DNA of 17,632 bases. Origin: an uncultured Collinsella sp. Its GTDB lineage: Bacteria > Actinomycetota > Coriobacteriia > Coriobacteriales > Coriobacteriaceae. The position numbers were made by a program, and so were the translations under genes. The notes beneath the pieces were generated by a model. It did no database searches. It worked only from the letters and a program-made list of their open reading frames with translations, and was not told where the DNA came from. The DNA is taken from NCBI GenBank assembly GCA_900542125.1, contig UQMO01000051.1, forward strand, positions 1 to 17,632, written 5' to 3'. Each line of letters opens with the position of its first letter. Position 1 is the first letter of the stretch. Shown here piece by piece: positions 6,800-13,439 of this stretch.

Positions 6800-8047
6800 C
6801 TAGCTCCTCGTATATCTACGCAGCGCGATGGCGGCGTTGTGCCCGCCAAAGCCTAGGTTGGTCGAAAGCGCCCAGGTAAGGTCGGCGCGAACTGCGCGAT
6901 TGGGCGTGTAGTCAAGATCGCAGGCGGGATCGGGCGTGCGGTAGTTAATGGTCGGCGGCACCACGCCCTGCTCGAGCGCCATGGCGCAGGCCATGACCTC
7001 GATGGCGCCCGTGGCACCGATCATGTGGCCGGTCATCGACTTAGTCGACGAGACGTGCGCGGCGCGCGCCGCGTCCTCGCCGAGCGCACGCTTAATGCCC
7101 GCCGTCTCGGACGAATCGTTGAGCTTGGTCGATGTGCCGTGGGCATTGATGTAGAGACCCTCGGATGGCTTGACGTCGCCCTCGGTCACCGCCAGCGATA
7201 TCGCGCGGGCAATGCCGGCAGCCTCGGGATCAGGGCTCGTGATGTGATAGGCATCATCGGTGTTGCCGTAGCCCACGACCTCGGCATAAATGTGCGCACC
7301 GCGCGTCTGCGCATGTTCCATGCTCTCGAGCACGAGCACGCAGGCGCCCTCGCCCATCACAAAGCCGTCGCGGTCTGCATCGAACGGACGGCAGGCCGTC
7401 GCGGGATCGGGGTTGGTGGTCAATGCGCGGCAGGACGTAAAGCCCGCAACGGCATCGGGGATAATTGCAGCCTCGGCGCCGCCCGCGAGGATCGCGTCGG
7501 CATAGCCGTGCTTGATGGCGCGGAACGCCTCGCCCACCGCATGGGCCGAGGTGGCGCACGCGGTCACCACGGGCAGGGTCGGCCCCTTTGCTTTGTGACG
7601 GATTGCGATGTTGCCCGATGCCATATTGGGGATCATCATCGCGATCATATAGGGCGATGCACGGCGAGGCCCTCGATCGGCAATCGTGTGGACGTTGTCG
7701 ACGAGTGTCTGCATGCCGCCCACGCCTGAACCCACGTAGACGCCCAGGCGCTCGCGATCAATGGCGCCCTCGACATCAAAGCCCGCATCGTGCATGGCCT
7801 CGTCTGACGCCGCCAGGGCAAACTGGACGCAGGGGTCCAGGTGCTTGGCGTCACGCTTGCCAAAGTACTCGTTGCCGTCAAAGCCCTTGACCTCGGCCGC
7901 CACCTTAACGGCAAACGCATCGGTATCGAAGTGCGTGATCGGGCCGATGCCGCACGTGCCGGCGCACATTGCCGCCCAGGTGGCAAGCGCGGTGTTGCCG
8001 AGCGGCGATACGGCACCGATGCCGGTGATTGCAACTCTCTGTTCCAT
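6800..8047 (-). CDS. fabF: 3-oxoacyl-ACP synthase II FabF
   Basis: 415 residues. This condensing enzyme of the elongation cycle joins malonyl-ACP to acyl-ACP. The Cys-His-His triad is intact: C164 in VVTACATSAHA, H303 in NAHGTST, and H341 in STKSMTGHMIGATG. The N-terminus EQRVAITGIGAVSPLGN is typical. ATG 8047 has GAGGAG at a suitable six-base spacing. ATG 8050 and an in-frame TTG at 8065 are alternatives. It is the only elongation condensing enzyme in the window, so it probably serves all chain lengths unless a second one lies elsewhere. It lies 39 bases after fabG. Confidence 0.96.
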   Translation of the reverse strand: MEQRVAITGIGAVSPLGNTALATWAAMCAGTCGIGPITHFDTDAFAVKVAAEVKGFDGNEYFGKRDAKHLDPCVQFALAASDEAMHDAGFDVEGAIDRERLGVYVGSGVGGMQTLVDNVHTIADRGPRRASPYMIAMMIPNMASGNIAIRHKAKGPTLPVVTACATSAHAVGEAFRAIKHGYADAILAGGAEAAIIPDAVAGFTSCRALTTNPDPATACRPFDADRDGFVMGEGACVLVLESMEHAQTRGAHIYAEVVGYGNTDDAYHITSPDPEAAGIARAISLAVTEGDVKPSEGLYINAHGTSTKLNDSSETAGIKRALGEDAARAAHVSSTKSMTGHMIGATGAIEVMACAMALEQGVVPPTINYRTPDPACDLDYTPNRAVRADLTWALSTNLGFGGHNAAIALRRYTRS

Positions 8048-8086
8048 CATGGTCTCCTCATCCAAGCCGTTGTGTGGCTCTGGTTT

Positions 8087-8860
8087 CTACATCGCCATTC
8101 CGCCGTCGACGCGCACGACCTCGCCCGTAATGTAGGCAGCCGCATCGCTCGCTAAAAAGCGCACCACACCGGCCACCTCCTCGGGCTGCGCCATACGCTT
8201 AAGGGGAATCTGCTCCTCGGTTGCCGCGCGAACCTTTTCCGAGAGCTTTGCCGTCATATCCGTCTCGACAAACCCGGGGGCAACCGCGTTCACTCGAACG
8301 CCGCGGGGCGCAAGCTCGCGCGCCACCGCCTTGGTCAGGCCGATCACGCCCGCCTTGGAGGCAGCGTAGTTGGCCTGCCCGGCATTGCCCATCAGGCCCA
8401 CAACCGAGCTCATGTTGATGACGCAACCGCCGCGCTGGCGCATAAAGGTCTTGGTGAGCGCGCGCGTCGTATTGAACGTGCCCTTGAGATTGACATCGAG
8501 CACGCGGTCGAAGGCATCGTCACCCATACGCATGAGCAGGCCGTCGCGCGTGATGCCGGCGTTGTTGACGAGCGCCCAAATGGAGCCAAAGTCGTTGAGG
8601 ACCGTCTCCACGCAAGTGTTGACGGCGGCGGGGTCGGCCACGTCACATTGATATGCGCGCGCCGTGGCGCCAGCCGCCTCACAGGCTTCGCACGTCTCGC
8701 ACGCCGCATCTGCGCTACCGGCATAGACGACGGCGATATCAAAGCCGTCCTCCGCCAGGCCCACGGCACAAGCGCGACCGATGCCGCGCGAGCCGCCCGT
8801 GACAAGCGCCACGCGACGTGAGTCGTTGCGCTCGAGCGCGCCGTTGTTCAAGTTGCCCAT
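8087..8860 (-). CDS. fabG: 3-oxoacyl-ACP reductase FabG
   Basis: 257 residues of the short-chain dehydrogenase family, using NADPH to reduce 3-oxoacyl-ACP. The cofactor motif TGGSRGIG is at 21-28, NNAG at 99-102, and the catalytic residues S152, Y165 and K169 are in SSVVGLMGNAGQANYAASK. The C-terminus ITGEVVRVDGGMAM is typical. It has an N-terminal extension of roughly a dozen residues compared with E. coli FabG, and an unusual cysteine cluster CETCEACEA at 54-62. ATG 8860 follows AAAGGAATGAC. The gene sits 30 bases downstream of fabD. Confidence 0.95.
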   Translation of the reverse strand: MGNLNNGALERNDSRRVALVTGGSRGIGRACAVGLAEDGFDIAVVYAGSADAACETCEACEAAGATARAYQCDVADPAAVNTCVETVLNDFGSIWALVNNAGITRDGLLMRMGDDAFDRVLDVNLKGTFNTTRALTKTFMRQRGGCVINMSSVVGLMGNAGQANYAASKAGVIGLTKAVARELAPRGVRVNAVAPGFVETDMTAKLSEKVRAATEEQIPLKRMAQPEEVAGVVRFLASDAAAYITGEVVRVDGGMAM

Positions 8861-8890
8861 GTCATTCCTTTCGGGTTACAGCCCTGTGGA

Positions 8891-9817
8891 CTATGCGAGC
8901 TCGTCGGCAATAGCTGCGACCTGCTCGGCCGTTTCGCACGAATACACGCGAACGTCGCTCAGCGTACGCTTGACCAGGCCCGACAGCGTTTTGCCGGGGC
9001 CGACCTCAATAAACGTATCGATGCCTTGATCCTGCAGAGCATGCAGCGTGTCGACCCAGCGCACGGCATGACTCACCTGGTTGGCCAGCACCTCCGATGC
9101 CGCCTGCGGGTCGGCCGGATAAGGTGCCGCCGTCATATTTGCCATAACAGGAATGAGCAACGGGGACGGCGCGTGACCGGCCTCGATATATGCAGCAAGG
9201 CCACAGGTCGCCTCGGCCATATAGGGGCTATGGAATGCACCCGACACCGCGACCTTCATGGCACGACCGCCAGCCTCTTTTACCAGGACGTCGAGGGTCT
9301 GCAACGCATCGGGCGCTCCGGCCACAACCGTCTGCTGGGAACTGTTGTAGTTGACCGGCCAGCAGTCCTCGCCGGCCTGTTTTGCCAGGCCCTCAACTTG
9401 CGCTGCATCGAGCTTGATGACGGCGCGCATGCCGCCGGGGTGACGCTCGGCCGCCGTGGCCATAAGCGCCGCGCGCTCACACACGAGCTCAAAGCCCGCT
9501 CGCGTATCGAATGCCCCCGCAAAGGTGAGCGCGGCGACCTCGCCCAGCGAGAATCCCGCACAGGCGGCAGGCACCACGCCGCGCTCGCGCAGGGCGACGG
9601 CGGCAGCCAAGTCGTGCACGAACACGCAAGGCTGCGTGTTCTCGGTCTGCGAGAGCTCCTCTTTCGAGGCGCTCCGGCACTGCTCGCTGGTCCCCGGGCG
9701 TACCTCATCGGCAATGGCGAACACCTCGGCAGCCGCCGGTGATGCTTCGATGAGGTCGACGCCCATCGCGGGATGCTGGGCACCCTGACCGGCAAACAGA
9801 AACGCTACGCTACCCAT
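8891..9817 (-). CDS. fabD: Malonyl-CoA:ACP transacylase FabD
   Basis: 308 residues. It loads malonate from CoA onto acyl carrier protein. It has the N-terminal FLFAGQGAQ motif, the nucleophile elbow GFSLGE with Ser90, and the second catalytic region SGAFHSPYM with the active histidine. The elbow has Phe where most FabD proteins have His (GHSLGE). Substitutions at this position occur in the family, and the catalytic serine is retained. The start at ATG 9817 is where similarity begins; it overlaps the 3' end of fabK by 13 bases, indicating coupled translation. The residues upstream in the same frame are simply fabK read out of frame. Confidence 0.95.
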   Translation of the reverse strand: MGSVAFLFAGQGAQHPAMGVDLIEASPAAAEVFAIADEVRPGTSEQCRSASKEELSQTENTQPCVFVHDLAAAVALRERGVVPAACAGFSLGEVAALTFAGAFDTRAGFELVCERAALMATAAERHPGGMRAVIKLDAAQVEGLAKQAGEDCWPVNYNSSQQTVVAGAPDALQTLDVLVKEAGGRAMKVAVSGAFHSPYMAEATCGLAAYIEAGHAPSPLLIPVMANMTAAPYPADPQAASEVLANQVSHAVRWVDTLHALQDQGIDTFIEVGPGKTLSGLVKRTLSDVRVYSCETAEQVAAIADELA

Positions 9818-10749
9818 GCGGACGCACCCTTCAGGACATGCTCGGCGCCATCGACCAGATCGTCGACGATTTCGCGTGCGCTCTGGCGTTCGTTGACCAT
9901 ACCGGCAATCTGTCCGCACAAATACGAACCCTCTTCGTAATTACCGTCCTTTGCGGCTTTACGAAGCGCTCCCGTGCCCATGGCCCCGAGCTCCTCGGGG
10001 CTTGCGCCCGCCGCCTCGTTCTTGGCATACGCGTTGGTGAAGGGGCTCTTGAGGGCGCGAACCGGATGTCCCGTCGAGCGACCGGTCGCACGCGTCGACG
10101 TGTCGCCCGCCTTGAGCACCAGCTCTTTGTACTGTTCGGATACGGTGCACTCGTTTGCGACCAGAAAGCGTGTTCCCACCTGGACGCCGGCAGCGCCGAG
10201 CATAAAGGCGGCCGCCACACCGCGGCCATCGGCGATGCCGCCAGCCGCAACCACGGGAATATCGACCGCATCGACAACCTGCGGGACAAGTGCCATCGTC
10301 GAGGTCTCGCCAATATGGCCGCCTGATTCGGTGCCCTCGGCAACCACGGCAGTGGCTCCGCGACGCGCCACGAGACGCGCCAGCGCCACCGAAGCCACGA
10401 CGGGAATAACCTTGATGCCCGCATCGTTCCAGGCCTTCATGTACTTGGTGGGATTGCCGGCGCCGGTCACCACAACGGGCACCTGCTCATCAATCACCAC
10501 TTGTGCGACCTCGTCGACAAACGGGCTCATGAGCATAACGTTGACGCCAAAGGGCTTATCCGTCTTGGCGCGCAGCTCGTGAATCTGATCGCGCAGCCAG
10601 TTTGCGTCGGCATTCATGGCCGCGATAATGCCTAAGCCGCCCGCCTCGGACACGGCAGATGCCAGCGAGGCATCGGCAATCCAGGCCATGCCACCCTGGA
10701 ACACGGGTTTTTCGATGCCGAGCAGATCGCAGAGAGGAGACTTGAGCAT
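9805..10749 (-). CDS. fabK: FMN-dependent enoyl-ACP reductase II FabK
   Basis: 314 residues with the TIM-barrel fold of the nitronate monooxygenase/FabK group. It catalyses the last reduction of the elongation cycle using FMN. Visible motifs are the N-terminal FQGGMAWI, GGLGII, PFGVNVML, and ESGGHIGE with H145 near the flavin, then VVAAGGIADGRG and the phosphate-binding LGAAGVQVGTRF. Placement directly after acpP in a fab operon supports FabK rather than a general nitronate monooxygenase. FabK replaces the FabI-type reductase found in many other bacteria and is not inhibited by triclosan in species where it was studied. ATG 10749 is preceded by GGAG; the start lies 2 bases after the acpP stop codon. 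Confidence 0.94.
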   Translation of the reverse strand: MLKSPLCDLLGIEKPVFQGGMAWIADASLASAVSEAGGLGIIAAMNADANWLRDQIHELRAKTDKPFGVNVMLMSPFVDEVAQVVIDEQVPVVVTGAGNPTKYMKAWNDAGIKVIPVVASVALARLVARRGATAVVAEGTESGGHIGETSTMALVPQVVDAVDIPVVAAGGIADGRGVAAAFMLGAAGVQVGTRFLVANECTVSEQYKELVLKAGDTSTRATGRSTGHPVRALKSPFTNAYAKNEAAGASPEELGAMGTGALRKAAKDGNYEEGSYLCGQIAGMVNERQSAREIVDDLVDGAEHVLKGASAWVA

Positions 10750-10751
10750 CA

Positions 10752-10988
10752 CTACTTCTCCAATGCCGCCTCGACCGTATCGACGAACTCGCCGACCGTC
10801 TTGGGGTTCTCCTCGGTATCGAGCTCAATGCCAAACTCGTCCTCGACGGCGACGAGGATCTCGACGGTGCCCAGACTGTCGAGGCCAATCTCCTCGAGCG
10901 TGGACTCGGGCTTCATCTCGACGTCGTCAAGGCCAGCGGTCTCGCGGATAACGTCGCAAACGCGCTCGAAGGTCTTCTGATCTGCCAT
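10752..10988 (-). CDS. acpP: Acyl carrier protein
   Basis: 78 residues, acidic, four-helix carrier protein. The GLDSLGTVEI motif supplies Ser38, the 4'-phosphopantetheine attachment site. Acyl chains grow on this arm while FabD, FabH, FabF, FabG, FabZ and FabK act on them. ATG 10988 is preceded by an excellent AAAGGAGA site, as expected for one of the most abundant proteins in the cell. It lies second in the operon, 53 bases after fabH. The carrier synthase AcpS, needed to activate it, is not in the window. Confidence 0.97.
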   Translation of the reverse strand: MADQKTFERVCDVIRETAGLDDVEMKPESTLEEIGLDSLGTVEILVAVEDEFGIELDTEENPKTVGEFVDTVEAALEK

Positions 10989-11041
10989 GGTAGTTCTCCT
11001 TTGTTTGTGCCCCCAGGGGCGTTTTCATTTCCTATGTGCAA

Positions 11042-12001
11042 CTACTTCCAGCGAAGTAGATAGCCACCTACATCCAAGCCGGCGCCGAATCCGACCAGGG
11101 CGATGGTGTCGTCCGCGTGCAGCGCGCCGGTATTTGCCAGTCGATCGAGAGCAAGCGGAATGCAAGCGCTCGAAATGTTGCCGGTCTCGCGCAGCGTTCG
11201 AACCACGCGCTCGTCTGGCACGCCGAGGCGCTTGACCGCCTGACTCAGGATTCGTTCGTTAGCCTGATGGAATACAAAGTGGTCGATGTCCTCGACCGCG
11301 ATGCCCGCGTCGCAGGCGAGTTTGTTGACCGTGTCGCAGATGGCATTGACGCCAAACTTGAAGACGCGGCGGCCATTCATGGAAAGCACGCTTTCGCGGT
11401 CCTGTACCGTCCTATACGGCGAGGAGCCCGCCAATCCGGGGACGCGCAGTGTTTCGACGTCAGGCGACGTCGAAAGCTCAACAGCAAGGGGATTCTCTCC
11501 CCCGGCCTCCATGACTGCAGCGCCCGCGCCATCGCCAAAGAGCACGCACGTGGCACGGTCGGTCCAGTCGAGCGCGCGCGTCATCTGCTCGGCGGCAACG
11601 ACCAGCACGTGCTTGGCGCGACCGCGGGCGATATAACCCTCGGCGACATCGAGCGCAAATACGAAGCCGGCACAAGCCGCCGAAACGTCGAAGGCAGGAC
11701 ATGTGGCACCCAGGCGCTCAGCAACGGCGCACGCTTCGGCGGGAACGAGATGATCGCCCGTCGTCGTTGAACAGACGATAAGATCCAGCTGACTCGCATC
11801 GATTCCGGACGTCTGGAGCGCTTGCTCGCTCGCTGCCACGGCAAGGTCGTCGAGTGACTCGGTGGTGCACACATGGCGGCTCTTGATCCCCGTGCGGGTA
11901 AAAATCCACTCATCCGAGGTATCGAGGAACTCGGACAGCTCGTCGTTGGAAACGCTGCGCTCGGGAAGAGCCGAGCCCGTTCCCAGTATCGTGAAACCCA
12001 T
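11042..12001 (-). CDS. fabH: 3-oxoacyl-ACP synthase III FabH
   Basis: 319 residues. It starts fatty acid synthesis by condensing an acyl-CoA primer with malonyl-ACP. The triad is intact: C110 in VSAACAGFVFA, H245 in FVFHQANERIL and N275 in ETGNISSACIP. The N-terminus GFTILGTGSALPE and the EWIFTRTGIKSRH segment are typical. ATG 12001 is preceded by AAAGGAGG six bases away. In-frame codons further upstream run through the operator palindromes and are not coding. First gene of the fab operon; expression is likely governed by the two palindromes at 12020-12035 and 12068-12083. Confidence 0.96.
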   Translation of the reverse strand: MGFTILGTGSALPERSVSNDELSEFLDTSDEWIFTRTGIKSRHVCTTESLDDLAVAASEQALQTSGIDASQLDLIVCSTTTGDHLVPAEACAVAERLGATCPAFDVSAACAGFVFALDVAEGYIARGRAKHVLVVAAEQMTRALDWTDRATCVLFGDGAGAAVMEAGGENPLAVELSTSPDVETLRVPGLAGSSPYRTVQDRESVLSMNGRRVFKFGVNAICDTVNKLACDAGIAVEDIDHFVFHQANERILSQAVKRLGVPDERVVRTLRETGNISSACIPLALDRLANTGALHADDTIALVGFGAGLDVGGYLLRWK

Positions 12002-12019
12002 CACTAACCTCCTTTGAGT

Positions 12020-12035
12020 TGTTGACGTGTTTACA
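12020..12035. promoter_or_regulatory. Candidate operator palindrome, site 1 (fabH-proximal)
   Basis: TGTTGACGTGTTTACA, an imperfect palindrome that shares 15 of 16 bases with site 2. It lies just upstream of the fabH Shine-Dalgarno sequence, in a position that would be downstream of the transcription start if the -10 is at 12047-12052. The repetition of a palindrome in one spacer is the typical layout of a repressor site. The regulator is not encoded in the window. Confidence 0.6.
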
Positions 12036-12046
12036 TCGACCAAGAG

Positions 12047-12073
12047 AGGATAGCGCATTTCAGTCATTGTTGA
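12047..12073 (-). promoter_or_regulatory. Possible fabH operon promoter (weak)
   Basis: On the minus strand TATCCT (12047-12052) could be the -10 element; the str operon promoter has the same hexamer. A -35-like TCAACA sits at 12068-12073 with a short 15-base spacer. This is a poor match, but operator site 2 would then cover the -35 and site 1 would lie just after the start point, a plausible repressor arrangement. Confidence 0.3.
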
Positions 12074-12083
12074 CGTGTTAACA
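12068..12083. promoter_or_regulatory. Candidate operator palindrome, site 2
   Basis: TGTTGACGTGTTAACA: half-sites TGTTGAC and GTTAACA pair around a GT centre with one mismatch. It is 48 bases from site 1, counted start to start. It lies between fabH and the divergent birA and could control both. It contains TTGACG, which could double as a -35 element for birA, although no good -10 follows. Confidence 0.62.
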
Positions 12084-12177
12084 TTAAATTGTCCAAATGC
12101 GACAAAGGCTTCACATTGTGTCTGCCTCACGACACCATTGCGTTATTCACTTATTCATTAAGGAGGTAGCAGCCGCT

Positions 12178-12954
12178 ATGGATGCCAAATTAACGATAGT
12201 CGACGTAACCGGATCGACCAACGATGACCTGCTCGAAGCAGGAAAACAAGGAGCGCCGCACGGCACAGGACTTGCCGCCCGGGCTCAGACAGCAGGACGC
12301 GGCCGGCGCGGCCACAAGTGGGATTCAACCGCCGGCAACCTATTGCTTTCGATTGTCCTGCGTCCATGCGTTAATCCTGCAAAGTACTCTGGTCTTGCCG
12401 CCGTCAGCGGCCTAGCGGTGCTCGAGGCGCTCGAAAAGCAGGGTCTTGCAAACGAGATTGGCCTCAAATGGCCCAACGACCTGGTCGCGCGAGGACGCAA
12501 GCTCGGCGGCATTCTGGTCGAGGCGGCACGCGATAACGAAGGCAAACCTTTCGCCGTCTGCGGCATTGGCGTCAATGTGAACTATGTGCCTTCGGAGGTT
12601 CCCGATGGCGGCCTGCCGGCAATCGGTCTCTCGGACCTCAACGAGAATGTTCCCGCCGTCGATGTGCTACTCAAGGAGGTCTATCACGCGGTCGTGAACG
12701 CTGTAGGCACATGGGCAGAGCGCCTCAACGCCATGGAAGAAAACGCCGGACCGCTCGCGCCCGTCCACGGGGAATATGTCACTCACCTCAATTGGATTGG
12801 GGAGCACGTTATCGCCCGCTCCCCCGCAGGAGACGAGCTGGCGCGTGGAATCTTTCAAACGGTCGATGACTTTGGTCGCGCGTGTATCGAAACGGAAGGC
12901 GGTTTGCGATCCTTCCATTTTGAGGAGGCATCGCTGCGCCCCATGGGTAAATAA
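12178..12954 (+). CDS. birA: Biotin--[acetyl-CoA carboxylase] ligase, monofunctional (no HTH domain)
   Basis: 258 residues. It activates biotin with ATP and attaches it to Lys123 of AccB encoded across the spacer. Landmarks are GSTND (12-16), the biotinyl-adenylate loop AQTAGRGRRGHKW (36-48), LKWPNDL (96-102), GRKLGGILVE (106-115) and CGIGVNVN (128-135). A small C-terminal domain ends in EEASLRPMGK. The loop has His at residue 46 where E. coli BirA has Arg. The winged-helix DNA-binding domain of bifunctional BirA is absent, so this protein should not act as a repressor. ATG 12178 is preceded by AAGGAGG nine bases away; the in-frame sequence upstream is unlike the family. It is the only plus-strand gene, divergent from fabH and convergent with rpsJ. 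Confidence 0.94.
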   Translation: MDAKLTIVDVTGSTNDDLLEAGKQGAPHGTGLAARAQTAGRGRRGHKWDSTAGNLLLSIVLRPCVNPAKYSGLAAVSGLAVLEALEKQGLANEIGLKWPNDLVARGRKLGGILVEAARDNEGKPFAVCGIGVNVNYVPSEVPDGGLPAIGLSDLNENVPAVDVLLKEVYHAVVNAVGTWAERLNAMEENAGPLAPVHGEYVTHLNWIGEHVIARSPAGDELARGIFQTVDDFGRACIETEGGLRSFHFEEASLRPMGK

Positions 12955-13006
12955 GACGCCATAGCCACCCATTCGGCCGCATTATCCGGGCCCCCAAGGC
13001 CACCAT

Positions 13007-13052
13007 TCAAAACAAAAGAGCCCCGCTACCATAATGGCAGCGGGGCTCTTTA
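13007..13052. terminator. Bidirectional terminator between birA and rpsJ
   Basis: Perfect 11-bp arms AGAGCCCCGCT (13017-13027) and AGCGGGGCTCT (13039-13049). The minus strand is followed by a T-rich run (CTCTTTTGTTTTG), giving a strong terminator for rpsJ. The plus strand has only CTCTTTAAG after the stem, which may serve birA less efficiently. Confidence 0.92.
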
Positions 13053-13070
13053 AGCTATGAGCGATATCGC

Positions 13071-13379
13071 TTAGAGCTTGATGTCGATGTCGACGCCAGC
13101 GGGGAGGTCGAGACGCATGAGCGAATCAACGGTGCCCGAGGTGGGGTCGAGGATGTCGATGAGGCGCTTGTGGGTGCGCATCTCGAACTGCTCACGGGAG
13201 TCCTTGTTCACATGCGGCGAGCGGATAACCGTGTACAGGTTGCGCTCGGTGGGCAGGGGGACAGGACCGGAAACGCGAGCGCCGGTCTTCTGAGCGGTCT
13301 CGACGATGAGCTTCGCGGACTGATCGACGACCTCGTGATCATAGCCCTTGAGGCGAATGCGGATCTTCTGGGTAGCCAA
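13071..13379 (-). CDS. rpsJ: 30S ribosomal protein S10
   Basis: 102 residues, standard length. It is also known as NusE, a partner in antitermination complexes. The sequence MATQKIRIRLKGYDHEVVDQS, GPVPLPTERNLYTVIRSPHVNKDSREQFE and RTHKRLIDI is unmistakable. The start codon is TTG at 13379, with GGAGG six bases upstream; there is no in-frame ATG nearby that keeps the conserved N-terminus. Normally rpsJ heads the S10 operon followed by rplC. Here it ends at a strong terminator and birA converges on it, so it is the last gene of the str-type transcript, 60 bases after fusA. Confidence 0.97.
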   Translation of the reverse strand: MATQKIRIRLKGYDHEVVDQSAKLIVETAQKTGARVSGPVPLPTERNLYTVIRSPHVNKDSREQFEMRTHKRLIDILDPTSGTVDSLMRLDLPAGVDIDIKL

Positions 13380-13397
13380 CTTAAACCTCCAAAGAGT

Positions 13398-13414
13398 GCG
13401 AGAGATGTTCTCGC
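13398..13414 (-). other. Intercistronic hairpin between fusA and rpsJ
   Basis: GCGAGA and TCTCGC form a perfect 6-bp stem with a 5-base loop in the 60-base spacer. There is no following T run, so it is more likely an RNA processing, stability or partial attenuation element than a terminator. It sits where tuf is found in many str operons. Confidence 0.4.
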
Positions 13415-13439
13415 GGATTACGTAACAGGGAGCTCGAAC

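Noticed and set aside
12002..12130. N-terminal extension of fabH through the palindromes
   Set aside because: It translates the operator repeats (two VNTST segments) and lacks family similarity; ATG 12001 has an ideal AAAGGAGG.
12155..12954. BirA as the repressor binding the fabH palindromes
   Set aside because: The protein has no helix-turn-helix domain and the palindromes do not have the long-spacer layout of known BirA operators.
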